Of a stretch of 64,000 bases of DNA, positions 1 to 12,650 are shown piece by piece. Every line of letters starts with the position of its first letter. Position 1 is the first letter of the stretch. This DNA is from Engraulis encrasicolus (Eukaryota; Chordata; Actinopteri; Clupeiformes; Engraulidae). The notes beneath the pieces are model-generated. The model worked only from the letters and a program-made list of their open reading frames with translations. It did not search any database and was not told where the DNA came from. The translations under genes and the position numbers were made by a program. The stretch spans positions 8,578,864-8,642,863 of the forward strand of contig NC_085876.1 in assembly GCF_034702125.1 (NCBI RefSeq), given 5' to 3'.

Positions 1-480
1 TCTCTCCCAAAGCAATGGCAGCATCGTGGTTGAGCTCCATGGGACCCCATTCATTTCAACAGCCTCTGCGCTCCTTGGCGCTCCTCTGCGCTGTCTGGAT
101 GGCGCCACTTAGTGGACAGTACCACCCGGAAAAAGTCGCGAGATTCCTCTCTCGTACTACCCATAAACACTCTCTGGATATGGGGTAGGACTTGGAAATT
201 ATCCCGGCCGGACTCGAACGGGGGTCCCCATGGGTATGCAAGCCCAAATGTGGGGGGCTTACCGCGCTGCTCCACAACGCCAGACTTATGATTGACAATA
301 AATAAAGTTCCCGTACCGCTGTAGATGGCGGTAGTGCACATTTTATGCAAGACGCCACAGAAAGAGAAGAAGACAGTGGCCCTTTAGGAGAGCTTGACCA
401 CACTTTTTTGTATTGGGTAGGCAGGGTTTGTGGTATCTTGCTCTACTAGACTATTCTTTGCATCTAGCTTTGATCAGGTG
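1..480 (-). repeat. tRNA-derived SINE-like repeat
   Basis: Read on the - strand, about 290 to 205 looks like a tRNA-type head: GTTGTGGAGCAGCGCGGTAA resembles box A, and GTTCGAGTCC about 50 bases later resembles box B. The body downstream shares the phrase CTGTAGATGGCGGTAGTGCAC with stretches near 4225, 16395 and 34155, so it is interspersed. The window edge cuts the element, and its ends are approximate. It is not a tRNA gene because no anticodon arm or acceptor pairing can be drawn. Confidence 0.55.
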
Positions 481-652
481 GCCAGATTGCCATCTCTGAT
501 TGCTCTTGTTTGTGCTGTGAAGTTGTGTGATTGTGCTGTGCAGTTGTAGTTTTGTTTTATATCTCATCTACTTAATCCACTTTTTTAAACACATTTATTG
601 TTGTGTCCATTTATTAACTGTAGCATATTTGTACCATTTGTGGTGTGTTTAG

Positions 653-3024
<2,372 letters not shown>

Positions 3025-3631
3025 CCTCATCAGAGTAGTAGAAAGTACATGTAGGCTGTAAGTACAACACTAGTAGTATGACATGACGAAGTTGGAAACC
3101 ATGTAATATACTACTAGTGTTGTAATTCCATCGGTAAGCGTACTTCCACAACTCTGGACCTAATCACGAACAAAGTGTGTGACCAATTACATGGAAGCTA
3201 TGGCCCTTTCTGACCAATCACACGAAAGTTTTACTAAAACTGTGGCCCTGTGACCAATCATGCATAAGTTGTGGTCTTGTGAGTTCTGGTGTCTGTGACC
3301 AGACCACATGCGCATAAAAAGCACTCTCTTCTCCAACACTATCAAGAAAGCACTTGTTTATCTTTTAGACCTTCACAGACTTGGATGGTTCATGCACTTC
3401 CTTTTGAAGAGATTTTACGTTGACCGTTTTGGATTACGTTGTTTTTACTGATTTTACATTTCATATTGCATGTTATTTTTTATTAACTGATAATTGTTCC
3501 TAAATGTGAAAAAAGTTTATTTGAATGTGAAGTCTGTTGCAATTAATGTAAGTGTTGCCGTTGGAGTGCAATTAACTTTTTGTTTGGAGGATGGACGACT
3601 GTTCTTTGCGTTTTGTTTGGGCCAAATAGGC

Positions 3632-3637
3632 AATAAA
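3632..3637 (+). promoter_or_regulatory. topaz1 poly(A) signal (AATAAA)
   Basis: AATAAA lies about 610 bases after the topaz1 stop, in AT-rich sequence with a GT-rich stretch (GAGTTTGTCGAGTTCTTGTC) just downstream. The stretch 3025-3660 is therefore read as 3' UTR. The duplicate is at 15790-15795. Confidence 0.6.
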
Positions 3638-3981
3638 TACATATTCTGTATACAACTTTGAGTTTGTCGAGTTCTTGTCCCCATTTTCAGTATTTCACTT
3701 TTTCCTAACTTTTCACATCAGCTCGCATTAGGGTTGCCACCTCCAGGACAACAACCCGTTTGACCCTTTTCTTGCACTCTTCAAAACCGGGACGGGTGGT
3801 AACGCTTGTATTCAAGCACACCAACAAACTAAATTCTGTTGACAGTTTTCATACTGATTGATGTGCTTTCCTCACGAGTTGTGTTCTGCAACAAACAAAT
3901 GGCAATGAAGGAATAGCTGTTATGACATGACATGGTATAGTTTTAGTTATGTTGCGCATTTGTAATGGAAACACTATTTCA

Positions 3982-4530
3982 GCAATAAGTGAAAGTGTGA
4001 AGGCCCATTGGGAAACTCCCATTGTCATTGTGACACAGCAGTCCACAGCACACAAGTGAACACTGCACACAACAGAATTGCGCTTATGCCTCACCCATGC
4101 AAGGGGGCAGCCCTCAATGGCACCCCTAGGGAATAGTACGGCGGGACGGATCTTATAGACAGAGAAAAGTCATTCTAGTTCATTTCTGGTATCCACTTTA
4201 TGTCGTGAGGTTGAGAATAAATGGAGTCCCCGCTGTAGATGGCAGTTGAACACTTCTTGTGCAAACACCTCAAAAATAAAAGAAGAAAGAGGGAACAACT
4301 CCCCCTTAGGAGACCCAACTAGAGCACACTCTTTTGCATTGGGTGGGCGTGTTTTGAATCCTCTTAATTACTCCACCCTCTTTGGTACCATGCTCAGGGT
4401 ACCTCAGTCATGTAGGAGACTGGTGGAGAACACTGGTTGATTCCTCCCTCCACCAACCTGGCAGATCAGGAGTCAAACTGACAACCTTTGGGCTACAAGT
4501 CTGACGCCCTAACCGCTTATCCATAACAAT
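3982..4530 (-). repeat. tRNA-derived SINE split by a nested repeat (left copy)
   Basis: The ends match the SINE at 61886-62196 in reverse orientation: GTGACACAGCAGTCCACAGC on the left, and a box-B-like GTCAAACTGACAACC then GTCTGACGCCCTAACCGCTT on the right. Between about 4150 and 4385 lies a different repeat related to the one at the window start, so one retroelement is inside another. The counterpart is 16141-16600. Confidence 0.6.
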
Positions 4531-5096
4531 AAGCCGCATAATTAGCGAAACATTGACATACAGGCTATTTGAGTCTCACCAAATGAAAAGAAATGAAATG
4601 TTTTTATTGTGAAGCAGCTAAACATAATCCGCAATGTTGATTCACAGTTATACTAAATGAAATATGAAATTATGAATATGATAATGATTATCAATAAAGG
4701 TCCAACCTATGTGTAACTTCTTAGTAATTAATTCCCAGTTTACATTTACATTTATTTTTCATGAATATTTTTACTACTGTGATCTTGTGCATGTTCAATA
4801 GGCCTATTGTTTGTAAAGTACTGTAGGCCTACATAAGTAAGGGGATCCTCTACCTGTAGTAAATGAAATAATTCATTTTGAATGGCCAATTTATGAGGCA
4901 TCTTTGGCTGCAAAACATGAGGGAGCAGGGGGGCGGCGGGGCGGCCGCCCTGGGCCAAGCTGTAGGGGGGCTTTTTTTATGCAACATGTAATTTATCCCT
5001 GTTCATTAAAACGTAGCAGGGCTGCTGACAGCTTTGGCTGGGCCTGGGACAAGATCATCTGATCATGTCAGCGGAGTAGACTATGTGATTTGCAAA

Positions 5097-5244
5097 CAGG
5101 GGTGTCATACAGGTGGTAAAATGTGACTGAGTTACCAGGGACCCATAGGGGTCCCACACAGTCTTTGATTTATGTGGATATACTGCTGGGGGGTCCATTG
5201 GAGCTCATTGTACATAGGACCCACAATTTGTTGCTATGCCCCTG
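5097..5244. mobile_element. Short hAT-like element (CAGGGG termini), left copy
   Basis: Begins CAGGGGTGTCATACAGG and ends TTGCTATGCCCCTG, an imperfect inverted pair of CAGGGG ends. No clear target duplication. The same family occurs in opposite orientation at 10472-10620 and 21891-22040, and its direct duplicate is 17148-17295. Confidence 0.5.
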
Positions 5245-6453
5245 TATACCCACCAGAAAAGGTCAGGAGTTTCAGTATACCCCTATAAATGTCTAACAGT
5301 TAACTATACCCTGTGGCTGAATCTGACGCCAATACTAGACCGCTTGAACCAGGGATAGACAGTCAGTTTATTTTCTGTGAACAGTCAGTTTATTTTCTGT
5401 ATGTACATACAGTATGTATAGTTGTGTGTGTGTGTGTGTGCGTGTATGTTTTTACTTATGTAATCCCATCCGTCCGTCCGTCTGTCCGCGGCCCATACCA
5501 GTTTAGTGAATGTGCAGTTCTCATGATGTGTATTCATTGGTGTGGTTCTATTTGGAATGACAGCCTTCAGGTAGGTCTATGTAGGCCATTTGTATCTGTA
5601 GCCTACTTTTAACCTTTTTTAACTTCAGCTGGCCCCTTGCAACCACTGAGTGCCTGATAGACCCTGTCATTTATCTACTGTTGTTAGGTCCATTGTCCAC
5701 TTAAAAAGATGTTTCATGAACAAAAAGATGTCTCATTGTACTACATAAGGTTAACATGTGGTCCTGTTTGAAACGTGAGCCTTAAGGGTTGTTTTAAAAC
5801 CTGGCAGGGCCCCTCGCAACCCAATAAGCCGTCACATTAACCCTGTTCAACGGTTAGGTCTATTGCCTGTTGGGTTGTTATGTGTATGGTGCAGGGGTGG
5901 AACTCACCAATCACTGTGACGGGTAGATTCTAAAATCAACCAGTCACTCACAATTTTTTACCAGTCACGATTTTTACCAGTTCATATTCAACATTTCCAA
6001 ACATTGTAATGCCAAGTAAGATCATTTTCTGATCAATACTTCTGTTTCAGAGGTCGTGAATTCCGTTATTGTGATGCCACTAACTCTTTTCATTACCAAT
6101 TTGCTTAAGCCTTTGATGTTGGATACTGCTTATTATTCGGCATTAACCTGGTCGCCTGTAGAAAATGTTCACCCTTCAAGGTGAGGGGGGTTGACATTTC
6201 ACCCGCCAAAGGCCAAATTCACCCATCTTTGGCAGGTGGACGGGTTTGTTTTTTTTTTCATCCCTGGTATGTAGGCTACATCATGACATACAGTTTTACT
6301 TATATGTTGCACATAATCAAATTAATTTGTTACAAATGAATTTGCAAAAAAAATATTTGTTGCAGCAGTTATTCACATGATCAAGAAAAAGTGACATACA
6401 CTCGGTTCAGGAAAAAAAGAGACACACAAAATGAAACTCTTGAATTTAATGTT

Positions 6454-6459
6454 TTTATT
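6454..6459 (-). promoter_or_regulatory. Candidate poly(A) signal of the unknown gene, left copy
   Basis: TTTATT on + is AATAAA on -, the clearest such signal below the stop at 7988. If used, the 3' UTR would be about 1.5 kb and include the hAT MITE at 7023-7434. Transcript data could move it. Confidence 0.3.
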
Positions 6460-7022
6460 GTGAAACAAACAGCTAAAAGTAACCCCTCATGATAATAGAG
6501 TAAATATACATTTTTAAATGCATTCATTTTTTGTTGTATCTTTCGCCACTCTTTTGTGGGGCTTCACAGCTGTCATTAGAAGTCACAATAATACATGTAA
6601 TTGTATGTATGTAATGTATGTAATAAAGATAATGTAATTGATATGAATGTGATTATTGTGTCGGCCTAATTATTGTGTTCAAAATGTAATCCAATTGTCA
6701 TTAAAGGTCCAGTGCAAGTGTAATTTTGTAGTACATAATTCATAGAAACTTTTGCTGCCCATTCATAAATATCATCTTTTTCATGAACATTTCTTTTAAT
6801 ACATGAGCAAATGGCTTTTCTCCATGTAAACTTGCCATTGTGAGAGGCCAAGTATGGCTGAAGGGGCAGTCCTAGGGTCGGGGGCAATTGCCCGGCGCGG
6901 CAACTATGAGGGGGCGGCAGCATTGCGAAACTCCACCCCGACCACAATTCGCACTCTTTTTACATGTAATTTTCTGTGCTGTTACCACGCTATTGCAATA
7001 ATAACATTGTATTAGAGATTTT

Positions 7023-7434
7023 TAGAGATGCACAGGATCCAAGATCCGGTTCCGGATCCGTCAGGATAATAGGGTTTTTCACAGGATCCGGATCCGGCAG
7101 GATCTTAAGCAGTGGATCCGTTATCCAGCAGTTACCTAAAAATCAGGGTCTGGTGCATCTCTAGCCTAGGTTTTTCAGTCAGTCTTTCACAACCCCAATT
7201 GCTGCATGGAGTGAAAGAACTTTGGAAGCGGCCAGTGCAGGCAGTGTGGCAGTAAGCCAATGAGTCTAAAAAATGGTTTGAGCCAACGTAATAAAAAGGG
7301 CCCACGTGTGCGAGTAGGCTATGTGTTTCAACCCTTTCGTAGGATCCGGTATCCGGTTCCGGATCCGGCAGGATCCTAAGCAGTGGATCCGGTATCCGGC
7401 AGGATCCTAAAAATCAGGATCCGGTGCATCTCTA
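7023..7434. mobile_element. hAT-type MITE with GGATCC-rich ends (left copy)
   Basis: A 412-base element with inverted ends TAGAGATGCAC and GTGCATCTCTA. The 8-base direct repeat GAGATTTT flanks it at 7015-7022 and 7435-7442, the size expected for hAT transposons. Both subterminal regions are runs of GGATCCGG-type motifs. No transposase frame, so non-autonomous. It was present before the duplication, because the right copy (18432-18843) has the same length and same flanking repeat. Confidence 0.85.
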
Positions 7435-7987
7435 GAGATTTTTAACGGCAGCTTTTTTGCAGCGGGTGGAGTATAGGAGCGGGTGTTGCCCCGGGTCGCT
7501 AGTAATTGTAGGATCACCACTGTTTGGCAGTAAAACATGAGTGGAACAAGTGGGGGTGTGCGAGGGGGCGGTCTCCCCTGGCCCAAGCAACACGGGGCCC
7601 ATTTTGGTCAACTATATATCACTAAATTATTATTACATTGTGACCGTTGTTGCCACATTCCCCCAACCTGCACCCTCCACTGTACAGTGAACCAACGTTA
7701 GCTGTAAAACGTGCTCTAGTCAGACCATTTGGCCTGAATATTCATGAATAAGATGAAACGTATGAAAGGGCAGCATAAAAGTTTTTTTTAAATCTACTAA
7801 AATCACAATCTGGGCCTTTAAAAATATAGTAAAAATGTGTAAATTCTAAATTTCAAAATTAACTGTAAAATGTGTTGTCTTGCATCCCTGGGCCTTTAAA
7901 AAATATAGTAAAAATTTGTAAATTCTAAATGTCAAAATAAACTATTTGTTGTCTTGCATCCCTGGCTGTGTGGTGGGCTTGTCAGCT

Positions 7988-10900
7988 TTAGTCTGCGATG
8001 GCTGAAGAGGCGCCGCAGCCCAGGGTGAGGAAGTGGTACCAGCGCCGGCGTCGCTGTCTCCTGGTGTTCTCTTCAACACCGATCTCAATCCTCTCACTTT
8101 CCTCCTTGCTTTCCTCCTTCTCTTTCTTGGTCTCCTTCCTCTTCTCCTTCTTTGACCTTTTCCAAAACTTGCCCTTGGCTTTCTTTGGCTTCTTCTGGTC
8201 AAACTCGCAGGAACATCCCGCAGCAGCGGTCTCCGGCAGAGCAGCATCTTGGCCGAAGGCAGCACTCTCCATGACATCAGAGGCGCTGATGATGTCACTT
8301 CCTGTCTGGATGCCATCGCTGGCACATCCTTCAGTGGTCTCCAGCCGAGGAGCATCTTGTACCACGGCCTCTGAGATGTCCACCTCCTCGCTGTCCTCCT
8401 CCTCGCTGTCCTCTGTGAACAGCTTCTTAGAGTGAACCAGATTCTCTGAGTCCCACTTCACCAGCCGAGGCTTCTTGCGAAACCACCTTTTAGAAAACTT
8501 TTCCTTTTTGGTCTCCAGCTGAGGAGCATCATGTACCACAGCCTCTGAGATGTCCTCCTCCTCGCTGTCCTCCTCCTCGCTGTCCTCTGTGAACAGCTTC
8601 TTAGAGTGAACCAGATTCTCTGAGTCCCACTTCACCAGCCGAGGCTTCTTGCGAAACCACCTTTTAGAAAACTTTTCCTTTTTGGTCTCCAGCTGAGGAG
8701 CATCATGTACCACGGCCTTTGAGATGAAGAACTCCCCACTGTCCTCCTCCTCACTGTCCTCCTCATCACTGTCCTCTGTGAACAGCTTAGTCGTCACCAG
8801 ATTCTCAGAGTCCCACTTCACCAGCCGACGCTTCTTGCGAAACCATCTTCCATAAAACTGATGGGAATAATCTGGCTCCAAGTCCTCGTACCACTCCTTT
8901 CTAAAAATCCTGGTCTTCGTCAGATTCTTCATGTCAAACCTCGCAGACTTCTTATGATTCGTGACAATCCGTGACATGCGCAAAATTCCCTTGGGACCCT
9001 AAAAGATAAATACATAGAGATATGTGAGAGATTTAAAGACAGACTGTGGCCATTTTCAGTTTGTGCTCAGTGTAGAATAATGTCATCAGAAACTACGTAG
9101 ACTAGACAAAAACAGGAAAGCATGGGTCACTCACCTTATCTCTCTCATCAAAATATCTCAGTATATCCTCCATACATTCAGCAGCAAAAAATCTCAGTAT
9201 ATCGTCCATACATTCAGCAGCCGCATTCTTTGTATCCTAAAATATCAACAGAAAGACCCATTCCAAATGAATTAGAAGGCATTAGAAGTCTTTTACAATT
9301 TGTGAGTATCATGTTATCAGGAGTGAAGAAAACACAGAGGACATCCCTCACCTCATCTGTGCGTTGCTGGTACTCCAATGTGGAGCTTGTAGATGGTCCA
9401 TGCAAACTTTTCTGCACATCGTCCACACTGTCCGCGGCCAGATTCTCTGTGGCCTAAAGGATAAATACAAATGGGTATTTGAGAAATTTTAGACACACTG
9501 TGGCCATTATCAATTTGTGAATGAGTGTAGAAATGTCTTTAAGGTGTCGGCTCCCAGCAATTCTGCAACCTAAAGGATCAACAGAGGTTCAATTCTAAAG
9601 ATGAAGTCACTGAGAAGTGTGAACATTGGGATGTGATGTAAATAATGTTAATATTATTGTGGGGGGCGCTGTGGTGTAGTGCACTAAGCCCCTCACATAT
9701 GGCCTTTCAAAAGCCATGTCCCATTTGTGAACAATGTTAGTTTTCATTTCATTTCATTTCATTTCACTCACCATATCTACGTCTTGCTGGTCCAAAATTC
9801 TCAGTATATTCTCCATACATTCGGCTGCCGCATTCTCACCCTCGGCTGCCAGATGTTCGGCAACCTAAAGCAAAAACCACAAGCAAGATATTCAGGAGAC
9901 TTGGACACTCAAAAGCCATGTCCCATTTGTGAACAATCTTGGTTTTCTTTTCAGGAAGACGCCCCATCTCACTCACCACATCTGAGTGTAGCTGATCCAT
10001 CAATACGGAACTGTTTGCAGGTCCATGAGTGTGGGACGTAGTTTCATATTCCAAAATTCTCAGTATATTCTCCATACATTCAGCAGCCCCATTCTCTGTA
10101 TCCATTCTCTGTATCCATCCTTTCTTTGTATCCTAAAATATTAACAGAAAGACAAGTTTCAAAATAATTAGAAGCCTTTTTCAATTTGTGAGCATCATGT
10201 CATCAGGAGAGAAGTAAAACCAGAGGACATCCTCGCTCACCATATCAAAGTGTTGCTGATCCCTCATCAGGGTGGAACATTTTGCTGGTCCATCGGTATG
10301 GGACTTTTCCTCAGGTCCAACCAAAATTCGGAGTCCATTGTCAGCTCCCTTGGCTGTCACTGTCTCTGCACCCTAAAGAACCAACAAGAAAACAAATTCC
10401 ACCAAATTAGATTTTGACTGTGTGAAGAGCATTAGTGTCATCAGAGGTGCAGAAAAAATATGGAGGGCGGCCAGAGGCGTAGCAGCAAATTGTGGGCTCT
10501 ATGTACAATCAGCTCCAATGGACCCCCACCCCAGAGCCATATATCTACATAAATCAGACTGTGTGGGCCCCCTATAGACTACATGGGGCCCTGGTGACTC
10601 TGTCACATTTTACCCCCCTGAACTACATTCCTAAGGGCGGTACATAAATTACTCACCAAATGTGAGTGTTGCCGCTCCATCATCAGTGTGGGACTTTTTG
10701 CTGGTCCGCTGGCGTGGGACTCCGTTTTAGATCCACTCAAAACTCTCAGCACCTTCTTGACCTTCTTGAGTGTCAGTATCCTTGCACGCTAAAAGACAGC
10801 AAATCAACGAGAATTAGACAGTCATACCCATTTTTTGTTTTAAATGTGTGTGAACAATATTATCATATTATCAGGGGGTGAATCATGGAAAACAAAGAGT

Positions 10901-12180
10901 CTCTCACTCACAGCATCTGTGCTTTTGATCTCCCTCAGCACCTGCTGTCTGCTGATAGCCATCGACTTCATGGACTTGATCAGAGTCTCCTCGCTCCTGC
11001 GGCTCTCCTCCAGCCTGTGTCTCTCCAGGAAGCACTTCCTCTCGGTGATATAAATCTCCAGGCGGTGGCGGTCCTGCTGGTCCTTCAGGAACTGCTCCTG
11101 GCGGAGGCGCCACTCCTCCAGAGCGTTGACATAGTCCTCCAGCTCCTTGAGGTCTCTACAGCTAATGGGTAGGGGGTCCGTCTGCCTTATAATACCGGTA
11201 ATGCGCTTGCGATTGACCGCCAGGTGTACTTGGAGAAGACACAGGACCTCAGGTCTCTTGATGACAGAAAATGTGGTGGTGATGGCCGGAGGTTTGTTAT
11301 CACCGCTTTCATCGCTGACACATCCAGTAACGTCTTGCCTCACAACATTTTGGGTGAGGGTAACCAGGTCCTTGGTCACAGGCTTCTTGACATCAGAGTA
11401 GATGATGGACAGAGCATTGCCAGTGTCTCCCTGGTTGTCACTGATGACACATCCACTGGCGCCAGGTTTAGCAACATCTGAGGTAGCAAGGTCTTTGACA
11501 TCAGAGGCGCTGGCGATGCCCCTGGTGCTGCCAGAGTCTCCCTGACTACCATTCGTGGCACAGCCAATGGTCTGCAGCTGAGCAGCATGCTCCATGACAT
11601 CAGAAGCGGCGATGGTAGTAGCCATAGTGTTGTCACTGTCCACCTTGACGCTGTTGATGGCGCATCCAGTGGTCTCCATTAGAGCAGCACCTTGGCCGAG
11701 GACAGCAAGCTCCTTGGCATCAGACGCCTGAGTTTCTCCCTGACTACCATTGGTGCCACATCCAGTGGTCTCCAGGTGACCAGCATCCAGGGCAGGACGC
11801 TCCTTGACATCAGAGGCACTGATGGTGGCCTGAGTGTTGTTGGTGTCTCCCTGGGTACCAGTCATCATGACACATCCAGCGTTGTCTAGGCTACCTGGGC
11901 CAGCAACCTGCTTGACATCAGAGGGGCTGATGGTGGCCAGAGTGGTGTCACTTCCGGCCTGGAGTGATGTCACTTCCTGGTGGAGGCCAGCACGTTCCAT
12001 GACATCTGAGGCACCGATGATGTCACTTCCTGTCTGGATGCCATCACTGGTACATCCTCCGCTGGTCTCCAGCTGGGAAGCATCATGTACCACGGCCTCT
12101 GAGATGTCAGAGGGAGGGCCCTCTGTCAGGGGACTGGAGATCTGGCATCCCGGCTCTGCACTGGTTGATGGTATGACCAT
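7988..12180 (-). CDS. Unrecognised modular repeat protein, copy 1 (eight coding exons)
   Basis: Not a family I recognise. Exons (transcript order): 12201-10912 (ATG at 12180), 10788-10657, 10372-10241, 10132-9977, 9864-9772, 9453-9352, 9236-9135 and 8998-7988; 998 codons plus stop. Every internal junction is phase 0, acceptors end in TTTAG and donors are GTGAG(T/C/G). Residues 1-310: about seven degenerate ~35-residue repeats, each with an S-D-V/A box (D at 59, 88, 124, 154, 194, 227, 263) and a later G-C (C at 43, 103, 141, 173, 207, 244, 287). Residues about 337-423: a highly charged coiled coil. Residues 424-662: six short exons sharing AAECMENILRIL and SHTHGPANSS-type boxes. Residues 713-885: three basic/acidic repeats of 58-62 residues beginning RWFRKK. 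C-terminus: Lys/Arg-rich. No signal peptide or known catalytic motif. The basic stretches suggest nuclear location (inference). Convergent with topaz1. Confidence 0.75.
9541..9568 (-). pseudogene. Decayed cassette exon of the unknown gene (copy 1)
   Basis: After CTTTAG the - strand reads codons V-A-E-L-L-G-A-D-T, matching the start of the exon at 9864-9772 (V-A-E-H-L-A-A-E-G). It then runs into intron-like sequence with no GTGAG donor. It looks like the acceptor half of a former repeat exon. The right copy has the same relic ending at 20978. Confidence 0.5.
9660..9712. repeat. SINE head fragment (left copy)
   Basis: GGGGCGCTGTGGTGTAGTGC followed by ACTAAGCCCC resembles the tRNA-like head of the repeat at 1-480 in opposite orientation. 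The counterpart is near 21073. Confidence 0.4.
10472..10620. mobile_element. hAT-like short element in an intron of the unknown gene (left copy)
   Basis: Starts CAGAGGCGTAGCAGC and ends TTTTACCCCCCTG. It is the reverse-orientation relative of 5097-5244, between the exons at 10372 and 10657. The right copy is 21891-22040. Confidence 0.45.
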
Positions 12181-12450
12181 CTCCAAATGCAAAACAGGTG
12201 CCTGAAATCAGAAACAGATTATTTTTTAAATGTATGTAGGCCTATGTATTTATTTTATGTACTGACTTATTTATTATTGCAATGTAAGCAGAGTGTTGAG
12301 ACCTCAGCCTAGGGCAATGGCATAGCTCAATTTTCCTGCGACCATTACTCGACAATTTTCAGAGTTAACTATACATTTACGAATACATTTTCACAGAAAA
12401 CATTTATGTATTTTTGTTAACATTTAGCCTACACGGTTTATGAGACTCAC

Positions 12451-12650
12451 CTTTTAAAATAAATATAGATGATGGGAAGGAGCCTAATTAAAAACGATAT
12501 CAAGTTAACAACGTTAATTAAAATCGTGCGGAAAGTCGCTTCCTCTCTTCGTGAATGAACATAAAAGTGAAATGCTTCCATAGAATGTTGGTAACTATGG
12601 CGATGAGTGATTCTAATCGCGTCAGTCAGACACAACATTCACAGCTGATG
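12451..12650 (-). other. 5' exon of the unknown gene with a long upstream ORF (copy 1)
   Basis: A good donor (AAAAG|GTGAGTC) ends this exon at 12451. An ATG at 12638 opens 62 codons ending in a hydrophobic stretch (about residues 38-60, ILINVVNLISFLIRLLPIIY) before the donor. Spliced to the exon at 12201 this frame continues about 25 codons and stops, and it is out of frame with the main protein. It is therefore read as leader with an overlapping uORF rather than as the protein's N-terminus. The transcription start is unknown; the upper bound is a guess. Confidence 0.5.

Noticed and set aside
6666..6947. 93-codon ORF present identically in both duplication copies (also 18075-18356)
   Set aside because: Identity follows from the duplication. 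The sequence looks like repeat DNA with a GC-rich GGGGCGGC patch, and no protein motif is visible.
8475..8710. CRISPR-like array from the 174-base repeats
   Set aside because: Repeats are long, coding and without spacers, in eukaryotic DNA.
12447..12638. N-terminal transmembrane exon of the unknown protein
   Set aside because: The frame does not continue into the main ORF with the only good acceptor (12201) and stops about 25 codons later; kept as a uORF instead.
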